From: Ipomoea triloba | Taxonomy: Eukaryota; Streptophyta; Magnoliopsida; Solanales; Convolvulaceae | Assembly: GCF_003576645.1 (NCBI RefSeq) | Contig: NC_044916.1 | Location: 23,137,260-23,201,259, forward strand | Length of the DNA: 64,000 bases | Direction of reading: 5' to 3' | Program-made: the position numbers and the translations under genes | In this document: piece after piece, positions 1 to 11,384 of the stretch | Position numbering within the stretch: position 1 is the stretch's first letter | Layout: each line of letters begins with the position of its first letter | Notes under the pieces: model-generated | What the model was told of the DNA's origin: nothing | The model's input: only the letters and a program-made list of their open reading frames with translations | Database searches by the model: none

Positions 1-170
1 AGTATTATATTTTCCTTTATAAGTAAAAGGCACTTGTCAACATTACTTATTATGAAAAATGTATTGTTTTTTCTCTTATAAGTAACAAAAATTGTATTCC
101 TGATTAGTATTATATTTGAGCATATAAGTATGACATTTGCACATATAAGTATGACATTTGCATGTTGCTT

Positions 171-1162
171 CGATCTGACCCGACCTGTCTCACGAATAGT
201 GATCTGTGAGACGGTCTCACAAAAGTGTGACCCATAATAATAATAATAATAAAAGAAGTAAATAGTCCCTTGATGCCTACTCCGTCGTTCAGTTCCTATT
301 TTCACTAGTATTTCTCTTAATTTTTTATTTGATTTCTTTATAGCTTGTTCTCTGCTTTGCACTTTTTTTGTTTGCTGCAATTGTTCTTTATCTCACAATT
401 AATACTTAGTAGTATGTTTGAACTTTGAATTGCTATTTTGTTATATAACGTTTAGATTTTGGATATGAATTAGGTGATTATGTAAATATGTATTGTTTGG
501 TAATATGTTCGGAAAATTAAGAAATGTTGAAATTTGGGGATCTTAAACCGAACCGAATTAAATCCAAACAAAAATGAAATTGTTTCAAATCGAACTGAAC
601 TATAATGTTAAACCGAATGGTTTAATTTATTAAAAACCGAAAAAAAAAAACCAAACCGAGCCCGAAACGCCCATCCCTAATCAATATTATAGTTTTTTTC
701 ACAAATTTTTAGGTGTCAAGTAAGAGGGAAGAATAAAAAAAAAAATTGTTAGAAAAAGAAAAAAACGTGATGGTTAATGTGCCTAACGGGTGTGTGGGGT
801 GCACGCACCCGCCTGGGCGCTTCTAGTCAATGCACCAAGGGCTGCTTTTTAATTATTTGGTGGGACCCAAAGTGGAAGCAAAAAATCAGATCCTCCTGCA
901 AAGATCTCTCGCATTCTCTCTCCTCATTCTCTCTCTTCCATCTCACATTTGGCCTCACAAAAAAGACCCAAAGCCATCTATTGGAGATTATAATGGAAAG
1001 TGTATTACATTTGATTTAAAAATGCAATACTTTTAAATCAGTAGCAAACACTTTATTCCTAACTAGTATTACATTTTCAGTATAAGTATTACATTTTTAT
1101 CTTGACCCAACCTATTTCACGAATAAGTATCTGTGAGACGGATTTCACAAAAGTGTCAGTTA
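171..1162. repeat. Two dispersed copies of a CTGTGAGACGG motif block
   Basis: Two related blocks of about 60 bp lie at roughly 171-232 and 1098-1160. Each reads: a GACCC(G/A)ACCT start, a TTTCACGAAT or CTCACGAAT core, then CTGTGAGACGG and TCACAAAAGTGT. Both are preceded by TATTACATTT-like sequence. They look like two copies of a dispersed repeat or the ends of one degenerate element. The class is not determined. Confidence 0.45.
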
Positions 1163-1363
1163 TACAATATCGTTGCAATTTTCAAATATTTTGCTCTTGA
1201 ATGACATGCTTTTACGCTTATACATAAAACAATAATGAAAAAGAAAGATGTGAAAGGCAAAATTTTACACTTTTACCTTCATAATTGACACCTCCCAACT
1301 AGATTTCTTAACGGAACACCAAATTTAAAAAAAAAATGATAGTCCTTGAGGACCAATTATGGT

Positions 1364-1442
1364 ACGTAAATTAAAAACAAAAACAAAAACAAAAAAAAAA
1401 AACAAAAAACAAAAAAACAAAAAAACAAAAAAAAAAAACAAA
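1364..1442 (+). repeat. A-rich low-complexity tract (AAAAAC repeats)
   Basis: About 75 bases consist only of A with interspersed C in units such as AAAAAC and AAAAAAAC. This could be the tail of an old retroposon, but no attached element body is recognised. Confidence 0.7.
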
Positions 1443-2040
1443 GTCAGTAGTCAGGACACTATTTCTAGATCGAACTACTCTAATTAAAATTTATATTGAA
1501 TAGTTTCAATTTTAATTTCAACCTTCCAATTAAAATAAGAATTAATTCAATTTGAATGGTTAGATTTGAACTAAATTTTGAGCATAACTAATAATAATAA
1601 TTGTGTATATAGTGGTGTAAGTGGGAATTCCAAAATGTGGGGAGGGTATAAAAGAATGTTGAGCAAATGAAAGAAAGTGAAAAATGGCATTAGAGTTTCA
1701 ATAAAGAGAGCGAAAGGTGATGATGGAATAGGAAGTCTTTGAGGCTCAATTGACCATCTTTTTTTCTATCTTTTCTTTTCTTTTCTTTTTAGTGTTGTAC
1801 TGTGTAAGAGTAGATGTTTTCTTTTTCCCTCAGCCACTGTCTTGCCTTTTTTGCTGTCATTTTTCTTTTTCCCCAAATATGCTTCTTAGTATTTTTGAAT
1901 GTATGGATCTCTTTCTTTCTTTCTTTCTATTATAAACACAAGATATATCACTAGCACACCATTTTCGACCCAATTTATGCTACATCATATCCAACGTACA
2001 TTAATTATTTGTTTGTTACACTCACATGGAACGCACAATT

Positions 2041-2044
<4 letters not shown>

Positions 2045-2084
<40 letters not shown>
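2045..2084. repeat. (AT)n microsatellite
   Basis: An uninterrupted run of about 20 AT dinucleotides in otherwise non-coding sequence. Confidence 0.95.
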
Positions 2085-2086
<2 letters not shown>

Positions 2087-2815
2087 GGGTTGGATTAATT
2101 ATGAGATAAACTTGGAATTTTTCTAGCTAAGTGTTGTTGGATCTAATTCGAAGAGATTGCAACGGTTGTAGAGGTGATTGCAGAGTGGATTTGGGATGAA
2201 TTTGTATTCAATCCGTTGAGTGCGGATTTAAAATTTTCCATTTTCTATGAATGTTGATCCAATTCATCTGTCTATGACGGATTGGATGCGAATCGGATGA
2301 AAGATCCTAAGTTGAAATAAAAATAAAAATAAAAATAATTTAAGAACTTAAGCATATATTCAAAAAAAAATTAAAAAAAAAAGTATTTTTATATGATGAG
2401 AGAAATTGGCAACCACTATCTAAAGACTATGTGCATTCGATAAACCCCGGATTGTACCCTAGCCAGCAAAGGAACACAAGGATGTAAACCCCCACAACAC
2501 AACATGACCAACTTAATTGGAGTTGCTCCAAATAACAATATAATTTTCAAACATCTCATTCAAAAACAAGGGATCCAGTCCAAACCTTCCAGCATAATGC
2601 ATGCTTTCAATGAGATCCTCACATTATCGCTTCCAGTCATGACCTTTAAGTCAAGTGACGAACCAACTATACTAAGTCCTGGGGCGTGATTCTCCAATGT
2701 TATTAATAGGAGTACACTACAAGATTTTATGTATAGTTATATATTTTTTCTTTAGGGCTGTAATACCCTATTTAAACGAAAGCCAGAAAGATGGATTAAG
2801 AAACTTAACCCCAAT

Positions 2816-3040
2816 CATTATTTCATGGACTATGGTCCACACATTTGTGTGAAACATAAATAAAAAGTACATTTTTAATATAATAAAAGTACATTATTTG
2901 TATACATAAAATACATTATTTGAAAGTATATAATTTTTATATATTATCAAATAATGTAGGTTTAGTACACAAATAATGTACTTTTAGTATATTAAAAATG
3001 TATATTTCATTCATGATCCACACAGCTATGTGGACCATCT
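2816..3040. mobile_element. Short inverted-repeat element (MITE), GGTCCACA family copy 1
   Basis: The left end carries ATGGTCCACAC and the right end carries GTGGACCAT after a GATCCACAC, giving inverted termini. The interior is AT-rich and itself near-palindromic: GTACATTATTTGTATAC on the left is mirrored by ACAAATAATGTAC on the right. Related copies lie at about 5298-5530, 30356-30613 and 56590-56775. There is no coding capacity, and target duplications are not clear. Confidence 0.6.
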
Positions 3041-3107
3041 AACAATTTGCCACTTAACCCTAAGTAGGCCCAACCCAAATCTTAATCACCTATCAGAATA
3101 TGCAATC

Positions 3108-3800
3108 GTTATATCGTGGAACAGGGTCCACATTGCACTGTGGACCCTGGTCCGAAATGACGTCGTTTCGATGTTAGTGGACGTGGACGCGAATGACTTC
3201 AGGGAATTTATTGTCTATAATACACAAAATCCTTGTCTAGAATACACAGAATGACTTGAGTGAATACACAGAATATTGACACAACTACACAGAAATCATC
3301 ATCCTAACATTCGAATACACGAAACACGTCACAACCTATGTTTAAGTACCCCTAACATAAATACACATAATTGTAGTCTACAATACACAGAATGCCTTTA
3401 AAGAATACACACAGAATATGAAAACACCAAATACACAAACACATCACCCCTGTATTTAAGTACCACTAACATGAATACACAGAATCCTTATCTAGAATAC
3501 ACAGAATGACTTGAAGGAATACACAGAATATTGATACAACTACACAAAAATCATCCTCCTAACATTCGAATACACAAAACACGTCACAACTACCCCTAAC
3601 ATGAATACACAGAATCGTAGTCTACAATACACAGAATGTCTTCAAAGAATACACAGAATATTAACACAAATACATACACAGACCGGCCGAAACGCGAAAC
3701 GTGATTTCCAAAAAAAAAATTATTAATTAAAATGACCAAAACGACGTCGTTTTGGTACGGGATGCACAATGCATTGTGCACCCTGGTCCACGATATAATT
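3108..3800. mobile_element. Inverted-repeat element with TTATATCGTGGACCAGGG-type ends, copy 1
   Basis: The left end reads TTATATCGTGGAACAGGG followed by GTCCAC. The complement of the right end reads TTATATCGTGGACCAGGG, so the termini are inverted over about 45-60 bp. Inside each end there is a further palindrome (GTCCACATTGCACTGTGGAC on the left) and a GACGTCGTTT motif. The centre is an array of ACACAGAAT repeats. No transposase is present. The superfamily is undetermined because I could not define a target duplication. Confidence 0.6.
3215..3675 (+). repeat. Imperfect array of GAATACACAGAAT units
   Basis: The 13-base unit GAATACACAGAAT and close variants recur at short irregular spacing. 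They form higher-order blocks: the block with ATCCT, TCTAGAATACACAGAATGAC and the CATCCTAACATTCGAATACAC stretch appears twice, near 3230-3330 and 3485-3590. The array fills the interior of the surrounding inverted-repeat element. Confidence 0.75.
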
Positions 3801-3826
3801 TGCCCACAATATGAGTTATTATCAAT

Positions 3827-4190
3827 TGTTATATTATAGACTAGGGTCCATCATGAGTATGGTGAACCATATCCATATTATGTACATGTAGTTAACATAT
3901 TATATATTTTCAGTTAATAAATTATGTACTATTGACATATTATGTACAAGCAGTAGTTAACATATTATATATCTACAGTTAATAGATTATGTACATATTA
4001 TAATTAACGTATTGTGTACATTCAGTTAATATATTATATACCTTCAGTTTATTTATAGGTGTATAATCTTTTAATTTATATAATAGGTTAATTGTATGTA
4101 CATAATTTGAATGTCGTTTTGGACGAAGATCCACTCATCCACAATGTAAAATGAACTCTGGTCCATGATATAATTTGTGAGTTATTACTA
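3827..4190. mobile_element. Degenerate inverted-repeat element, same family
   Basis: The left end reads TTATATTATAGACTAGGGTC. The complement of the right end reads AAATTATATCATGGACCAGA. These match the ends of the neighbouring elements with several substitutions. The interior repeats the phrase TTAACATATTATATA or GTTAATATATTATATACC several times and has no coding content. Confidence 0.45.
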
Positions 4191-4726
4191 CTATACACCA
4201 AACTCTAACATATCCATGCTCACCCCGGCTTAGCAAGTTGTTAGAAAGAGTGGGAAAAGAGCTATAAAGAGGGTGGGGAACGCTGTTTTTGGGGTTTGGC
4301 TTGTGGAGGAGATGAATTATCATTATTCTAAGAAAACCTTTGTAAACTTATCCTCCAAATCATCTATAAAATGTACTACATGAGACCAAATGGATAGTAA
4401 CTATCTAACATCTTATAATTCAAAACTAGAAGGGACAGTGTGATTATCAAGTCAACAATCCAACCAACTTGGTTAGGATTGTTCTGTCTTAAGATATATA
4501 TCTCTCTATTTAGTATTAGATTTGCATGCGTAAGCAATAAATATATAATGTATTTATGAAAAGTACATTTTTTACATCTCAATATAGCAAGAAAGTCATT
4601 TTTATAGACAAATGGATGTATGATTTATGTTAGTCTGATCTATTTTACATAGTTTACATTCAAAACAATTTTTATATTTACATTTTTTATCTGATTATTT
4701 CATATTTATAATCACATTAAATTTTG

Positions 4727-5288
4727 ATTAAGCCAAAGACCTTGTGGTCTAGTGGCACCCGGTGTCCCGGTTTACACTCCCACATGGATGATGGGAGTGT
4801 AAATACATTGTAAACTAACTGTCCGTTTTTTTGGAAATTACATTTCCCGGTTCGGCCAGTATCTGTATTTATGTTAATATTCTGTGTATTCCAGGCAATC
4901 ATTTTGTGTATTCTAGGCAACCGTTCTGTGTATTCTACGCAACCGTTTTGTGTATTCACATGTTGTGATGTGTTTGTGCATTCGAATGTTTAGGAGGATG
5001 AATTCTGTGTATTTTGTGTCAATATTCTGTGTATTCATGTTATTAACACATGTTCTGATGTGTTTGTGCATTCGAATGTTAGGAGGATGAATTCTGTGTA
5101 TTTTGTGTCAATATTCTGTGTATTCTAGGCAAACGTTCTGTGTATTCTAGATAATAATTATGTGTATTATAGATAATGAATTCCCTGGAGTCATTCGCGT
5201 CCGCGTCCACTAACATTGAAACGGCGTCGTTTTACGTTCGTGGTGCACATTGCTATGTACACCGTGGTGCAGGGTATAACGATTGCTA
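4727..5288 (-). mobile_element. Inverted-orientation copy carrying a TTCTGTGTATTC array
   Basis: From about 4870 to 5170 the sequence is the complement of the ACACAGAAT array: TTCTGTGTATTC recurs with internal duplication of the block GTTCTGATGTGTTTGTGCAT. The right end holds GGCGTCGTTTTACG, a GTGCACATTGCTATGTACAC palindrome and GTATAACGATTGC, matching the left end of the element at 3108 in reverse. The left end starts with TTGTGGTCTAGTGGCACC, which resembles the A box of a tRNA-derived SINE, so this end may be a fusion. Confidence 0.5.
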
Positions 5289-5297
5289 ACGACAAAT

Positions 5298-5530
5298 TAT
5301 TGTGTGGACCATGGTCCACATAATGCTGTGTAGACCATAACAAAAAGTACATTGTTAATATACTAAATGTACATTGTTTGTGTAATACAATATAATGTAT
5401 ATTCAGTACACGAATAATGTGCATCCCCTAAATACAATGTATATTTTTAATATATTATAAGTACATTATTTTTATACTGATCGTACATTATTTAATAGTA
5501 CGATCCACACAGTTGTGTGGACCAAATAAT
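5298..5530. mobile_element. Short inverted-repeat element (MITE), GGTCCACA family copy 2
   Basis: The left end reads TTATTGTGTGGACCATGG followed by TCCACATAATG. The right end reads CACACAGTTGTGTGGACC and then AAATAATGATTGG. The interior is AT-rich with repeated GTACATT and AATGTA motifs in both orientations. It is clearly homologous to the copy at 30356-30613. Confidence 0.65.
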
Positions 5531-5565
5531 GATTGGAAGCTAACCAATAAGACATACTAGCCAAC

Positions 5566-5893
5566 AATCGTTATATCGTGGACCAGGGTCCATTGTGCAC
5601 TGTGGAACCTGGTCCAATACACAGAATTTGACTTCATAAGGTACGAAATTCATGTTCATAATACACACACATAAACACGATATAATGAACATGATTTCTT
5701 TGCATTATAAACATGAATTCTGTGCATTATGTTAAGTGTTTACGTGTACTCAACTATATAATTTTGTGCATTATGAACATGAATTATGTACTTTATTAAA
5801 TCAAATTATATATATTGGACCAGGGTCCACAGTATTCTGTACTTTATTAAATCAAATTATGTATATTGGACCCTGGTCCACAATACAAATTGC
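5566..5893. mobile_element. Inverted-repeat element with GTGGACCAGGGTCCA ends, copy 2
   Basis: The left end (CGTTATATCGTGGACCAGGG) resembles the copy at 3108. The right end reads GGACCCTGGTCCACAATAC. A second internal GGACCAGGGTCCACAG lies near 5818, and the stretch TTCTGTACTTTATTAAATCA is repeated on both sides of it. This suggests an internal duplication near the right end. Confidence 0.5.
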
Positions 5894-6194
5894 CTACTAA
5901 CCAATGACCAATGTCAAACTAGGTGGAGTTAGTTGGAAGTTGCCAACCAACAATCCATACTAACCTAGCTACTACCAATGACACTAGGTGATAAAGTTAA
6001 GGTGGAGGACTCGATGCTGGTGGTAATGTTTGGAAGGGACAACCCCACCCCTCCCCCTTTATATTATGTCTAGGAATGAACACTTAGTGAGAACTAATAG
6101 CAGACCAAGCTAAGATGTTTAGCAACCCATAACCACACACATGCCCCTTGTCAATCTGCACATCTCATAAGGAAGTTGGAAAGGTGCTGTTAGA

Positions 6195-8383
6195 GAGATT
6201 AGTGGGAGGTTGAGAGATTATCTCCTAGCCTAGGATTTTTGAGTTTGAATGTGTGGTTTTTTTCCTCTATCACTCTATATAAATAGCCTAGACTGACAAC
6301 TCCAAGAAGTCAATAAATGCACGCGCCTTGACGCGCCAGCTCGTGCGGTGTTTTCCAGCGTCTTCTCCGGTCACTGTTTGTATGGCCAAGCTCGTCATCT
6401 TATGCTGAGTTTTCCTAGGTATGGTTTGGGTATAAGTTTGTGAAGGGGTTTGGGAGTATTGTTAAGGTAGTACGCGTACGATAATTGTTATTTGTTTCTT
6501 TGTGATTTGTTGAGTTTATTTGGGAGAATGGCTAAAGGAGAAGAACAATAACTGTAGTGTCTACCCCTTCTAAATTAATTGATATAGTGTTTGCTTCATA
6601 TGGGTCTAGTTTTGCTAAGTGGAAATTTTTTGTTAAAATGAATTTGGGTGGTATGGGTATGGTAAAGACGAGCATCTAACTCAAGAGTGTCCAATAGAAC
6701 CTAATGCTACTAAAGAATGGAAAAATGATGATAAAGCTCTTTTGTCCCGAATAATTAACTGTATTGATAGAAAGATTATATTATCAATGCAACATTGTAC
6801 GACTGTGAAAGAAGTTTGGGAGTTGATAGATAAATGGTTTAGTGGGACACAAAACTTGAGAAAATTATATAATTTATCCCAAGATGTTTATCGTTCTAGT
6901 AAAAGAGGACAAGATATTAGGGATTATTACTATGCTTTTAAGAATTCAAGTGAAGCTTTATGTATTGAGATGCACATAACAAATGATGTGCAGACAATGA
7001 AGAAACAACATGATGAGTTGCTTGCTTTTAGTTAGATTTCTGGGTTAGACAAGGAATATGAGATTCTTAGATCTCAATTACTAGGGAATAAGGAGATGGA
7101 GAAACTAGATCAATTATTTTCTATGGTCTAGAATGCTTCAACACACGGTAATATTATTGATGAAAGTTCTGAAAGAACTATCTTTATGTCAGAGTGAAAT
7201 AGTGGTGAAGACAAAACTCTTGTGTTGTCTAGTGGTAATGAGAATTATAGATGAGGTAGTGGTGGCCGTTTTCGAGGACATGGTGGTTTTGGGCGAAGAG
7301 GAGGAGGTGGCCAAGGGCTAAGGGTTTGTTTCAACTGTGGAAAACCCGGCCATTTACGCAACTAGTGTATGAAGCCCTTTAGACCGCAAATGTTTGCTAA
7401 TGTAGTTACCAAACCAGAAGGGAATGTAGTGGTTCTGCCTAATGAAGAGTTAGCTATGCTAAATAAAATGAAGTTGTCTCCTTCCTCGCAACCTTTATCC
7501 GGTCCAGAACCTTCGTCTTCTGCTTCTGCTACATTTGTCCATTCAGGTAATCCTACTGCATGTGTCTCCTCTACTTCTTCCTCTCACCAGTGGGTCATTG
7601 ACTCTGGAGCAAGTAATCACATGTCAGTTAATATGAGTTTGTTTTCTAAATACCTCTCGTTTAGTCGTGCTGTTAGAGTTACCCTTGCAAACGGTTCAAC
7701 CACTCTAGTTATGGGTAAAGACAATGTTGGTGCCGCACATGCTTTACCGTTGTCGTCTGTGTTATACATTCCCCAATTCCCATTTAATTTTCTCTCAATA
7801 AATCAAATTACTCATGCCCTAAATTGTTGCGTCACATTCTTTCTTGGTTATTGTTTGTTTCAGGATCTGTTGACGAAGAAGATTGTTTGTAGGGGAAAGG
7901 AGGTGGATGGCCTGTATGTGTTGGAACAAGCTAAGTTCTCGTCTTCTGAGGTTGAACGGGTTGACCTCTTGGGAAGTACATCTTCGTTCCAGTTGCATTG
8001 TCGGTATGGTCACCCATCCTTGTCAACGTTGAAGATGTTATGTCCTAGTTTAGAGTCTGTGTCTACTTTACAATGCAAGTCTTATCTGCTTACTAAACAC
8101 TATCATGTACCCTATCCTCCTAGTGTCATTAACCGGGTAACGTCTTCGTTTCAATTAGTTCATTCGGATGTGTGGGGCCCATGTCCTATGGCATCTAAAA
8201 ATGCTTTTAGATATTTTGTTACATTCGTAGACGATTTTTCTAAATATACATGGCTCTATCTTATAAAGTATAAAAATGAGTTGTTTAATATTTTCAGCAA
8301 TTTTTGTGCCATTGTGAAAAAATTCTAGGCTATGAAACAATCTCTCAACCTCCCACTGATCTCCAAGAAGTCAGTAAATACAC
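6195..8383 (+). mobile_element. Truncated Ty1/copia retrotransposon, gag to integrase
   Basis: A decayed copia element. Gag-like coding runs from about 6530 to 7120. A CCHC zinc knuckle (CFNCGKPGH) sits at 7327-7371, with a TAG just before its last Cys. The protease follows (WVIDSGASNHMS, about 7591-7626), then the GAG-pre-integrase region (HCRYGHPSLSTL, about 7996) and the start of the integrase (HSDVWGPCP, about 8161). Homology stops near 8328, so reverse transcriptase and RNase H are missing. The longest open segment is 7369-8328. A promoter-like CTATATAAATAG near 6276 suggests the remains of a 5' LTR. Several in-frame stops show that it is dead. The 3' flank carries LTR pieces in rearranged order. 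Confidence 0.85.
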
Positions 8384-9114
8384 TTAAACTTTCACTCTAC
8401 AGTACTCTCCCTTATTAAACTAACAGTTGCCAATTGTCCACTACCTAGACCAAATATCCTACCAACAACCAAATTGCCCACAAACTCATCAGTTGGCGAA
8501 AACCACCCTAACCAGCCAGCTAGTCATGCTCCACCATGGTCGGACTAGGACCACAGTGGTTCATTAAACCAAGGCGAAAAGTAGACTGGCCTAGTTGGCC
8601 GATGGGTGAGGGCCAAATTGGTGTTCATTAAGCCAACTGGGCACGACTGTACCAGCTGCCAAGGGTGGTAGCACCACCTAGCATCCCAATCGGGTAGGCA
8701 GAGGACGAAACCGGCTCCTCTCCCTCGAGTACTTTTTTCCCTTTAGTTTCATTTCCACATTGCCAAACACGCCCTTAGTGGTTTTTTTTTTTTTTTTTTT
8801 TGTTCTTTTTCTATCCTTGCAATTTGGAAACTTATACTTTATGCCTTAGCACACTTTTACCCTTAAACTTTCTCTCATTATTCACTTTTACCACATCCCT
8901 TCAATCTTTGCACGCTTATCCTTCCAAATTCTATCTCTCAATCCGATTTAGGCCCTAAAAACCTTACCATAGGCTCTAACTATTTTTCGGACCCAATTAA
9001 TCTCTGAATCTCTACTCCCTGGCTCAACTGGCCTTGGGCCTCGGCCCATAGCTCTATCAATAATCATTAAAGTCCATAATACAATTAACAACAGCCTATA
9101 TTAAAACTTCTAAA
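8384..9114. other. Intergenic sequence, nothing recognised
   Basis: This stretch is less AT-rich than its surroundings near 8470-8730 but has no supported ORF or domain. A pure T tract lies at about 8780-8800. It could be the flank of the truncated copia or an unrecognised LTR fragment. Confidence 0.4.
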
Positions 9115-9123
9115 TAAACAGAA

Positions 9124-9640
9124 GAGTTAATTCCAGCAATGGTCCTCCAACTATGTTAATTTTTCAAAATTATTGCCGGACTTTTAATTTGAACAACTTA
9201 AGTCCCTTGACTTTCAAATTCTTTCCAATGTTGGTCCTTTAGTCAAATTTTGGTTTTGAGGTTAAATGAAGGGGTAAAATAGTTCGTTCACCTGTATAGT
9301 GTATTATTACTCGTATTTCTCCTATCCTATACGCTATATATATGATTATAATCTCAGTCGAAGAGACTTCGACTGAAATTAATGGCTTTGATTGAGACTT
9401 CGACTAAGATTATATTCATATATACTGCGTATAGGACAGGAGAAATACGAGTAATAATACACTAAACATGTGAACGGACAATTTTACCCCTTAATTTGAC
9501 CTCAACTTAACCAAAATTTGACGAAAGGACCAACATTGGAAAGAATTTGAAAGTCAAGGAACCTAAATTGTCCCAATTAAAAGTCGAGGACTAATTTTGG
9601 AAAATCAACATAATCGGAGGACCATTGTTGAAATTAACTC
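9124..9640. mobile_element. Non-autonomous Mutator-like element with long terminal inverted repeats
   Basis: The element begins GAGTTAATTCCAGCAATGG and ends CCATTGTTGAAATTAACTC, and the two halves are complementary over more than 200 bp, leaving only a short centre. It is flanked by a perfect 9-bp direct repeat, TAAACAGAA, at 9115-9123 and 9641-9649. A 9-bp target duplication with long inverted termini is the Mutator/MULE pattern. There is no transposase. A transcript would fold into a long hairpin. Confidence 0.85.
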
Positions 9641-10384
9641 TAAACAGAAATTAAAGAAATTCTATACTAAGAAACTAAAATACCACATTGAAATCACATT
9701 AACCAAAATTTATCCCAGACCTTATTAAAAAGTTTCAAACTTAGGGTGTTAAATTGATTAATTCAATTAATAATCGAACTAAATTTGTAAAATATTTTAA
9801 TTGTTAACTATATTAAATAAATATTTTTTAGTTTTGCAGTTGATTAATTAAAATATTGTAGTCAAATTTAAAAATCTTTAGAAGGGAAGATGCAGCGGAA
9901 CTCCTTTTATAAAGCCTTCATACTATATGCTAGTGGAGTGTTGCAAAAAGCAAATGGCGGCTGCCACCACAACCTATTTCTACAAAATGATGAAAATAAG
10001 TTGAGAGAGAAGAGAAATTTTTATAAATATAAAATAAAATTTTTAAAAAAAGGGCCCTAATATAAAAGTTCACAGTCCACCATTTTCTTGGGTTGTGGTA
10101 AAGATATGTAGCAAACCATGAAAACGCATCAAAAAGAAAGGGCGAAAAGGACTGATTCGATTCTCTCTTCAACAATAATGTGCTTCACTTCAATTCATTT
10201 TCAATCCATGCAGAATATTTTCTTTTTCATTCCATTTTTTGAGAAGAGCAAATATTTGGACCCAGATGAATCATAGTACAAGAGATTTTATTTATTTATT
10301 TTGATAAATAAAATTTTAAGTGAAATGAGGTTATATTAATTCAAATTTAAACTATTGGTTTTAAAAAGGATTTAGAAGAAATTT

Positions 10385-10975
10385 TAAGAAAAAATGTTAT
10401 ATAGGCCACTGAACTTTTACACTTTGTTCAATTGGACCATCGAACAAAAAAAGTGTGCAATTAGACTATTAAAAACTCTAAAATTGTACAAATAGCATTT
10501 TTTACAGGTTACTTCGAAGTTTCTGTTAAATATGATATCATAATGTCAAATTATAAATAAAAATTATTTTTTAAAAATTAAAAGAAATAAAGGAGCAATT
10601 TTAAGGTGGAGGCAGTCATGGCTGCCCTACCTTTGTCCTAGACGAGGATAGAGGCAACCATGGCTCCCTCCCCTTTATCCACAGCAGACGAAAGTGGAGG
10701 AAACAATGGCTGCCTCCACCTTATTATGATTTTTTCTAAAAAAAATTATTTTTTTAAATTTTAAAAATAATAATTAAAATATTTTTTTTATATAATTGAA
10801 CATTATAACATCATATTTTATCAGAAACTTAAAAGTAACCTATAAAAAATGTTATTTGCACAACTTTTATTTGTTTATTGGAGCACACTTTTTTAATTTG
10901 TTCAATGGTTCAATTGCACAAAGTGTAAAAGTTTAGTGATTTATTTGACACTTGTATACATCTTTTCTTAACAAG
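10385..10975. mobile_element. Probable non-autonomous Mutator-like element
   Basis: The outer ends are inverted copies. TTAAGAAAAAATGTTATAT on the left matches the complement of the right end, TTAAGAAAAGATGTATAC. The similarity continues through ACTTTTACACTTTGT(T/G)CAATTG for about 150 bp. The centre (10600-10730) carries two or three partial repeats of a GGAGGCA.CCATGGCTGCC phrase in otherwise AT-rich DNA. I could not find a convincing 9-bp target duplication, so the class is inferred from architecture. Confidence 0.55.
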
Positions 10976-11010
10976 GACTACTACTAGTATCAAGAATAGA
11001 ATATAATGGA

Positions 11011-11140
11011 GGTAACTCCAGCTAAGTTGGTTCACCTTACAAAGTGAATCATGATCTATGATATAATGATTCGTTGTTGACTTGGTAACCATAAGGTTAC
11101 AAGTTCTATCGATCCCCTTGTGATTATGGTAGTGGCTAGG
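11011..11140 (+). mobile_element. Possible tRNA-derived SINE fragment
   Basis: GCTAAGTTGGTTCA resembles a pol III A box and GGTTACAAGTTCT a degenerate B box, but the spacing is longer than in a tRNA and no cloverleaf is evident. Weak call. Confidence 0.25.
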
Positions 11141-11384
11141 GGTGAGCAAAAAAAACAATGATAAAAAATTGAACCACCCGTATATTTCAATTTTGATTAT
11201 TATGGTAAAAAAAAATTTAATTATTTCAATTATTAACCAAAAATTGATCGATGCATTGACCGATGCTCACCCCTACTAGTGGCTGCCAATATAATATCCC
11301 TCAATCGACCCTTTACCAATTTAATCATTAATCAATTCTTTTTAGCAAGATATTAGTGAATTCACTAAATTAATAGAAACTATA

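Larger units (their letters stand above)
1..2815. other. AT-rich intergenic DNA, no gene supported
   Basis: I find no conserved coding sequence here; the short ORFs have no recognisable domain and include low-complexity stretches. A TATA-like GGTATAAAAG occurs near 1647 but no gene follows it. The stretch holds a duplicated GAGACGG-type motif, an A/C-rich tract, pyrimidine-rich runs near 1755-1930 and an AT microsatellite. Confidence 0.6.

Noticed and set aside
1647..1760. Promoter and microRNA precursor near the TATAAAAG motif
   Set aside because: I found no fold-back of suitable length nor a known mature microRNA sequence nearby.
3215..3675. CRISPR-like array
   Set aside because: Units are short, imperfect and lack constant-length unique spacers, and this is a plant nuclear sequence.
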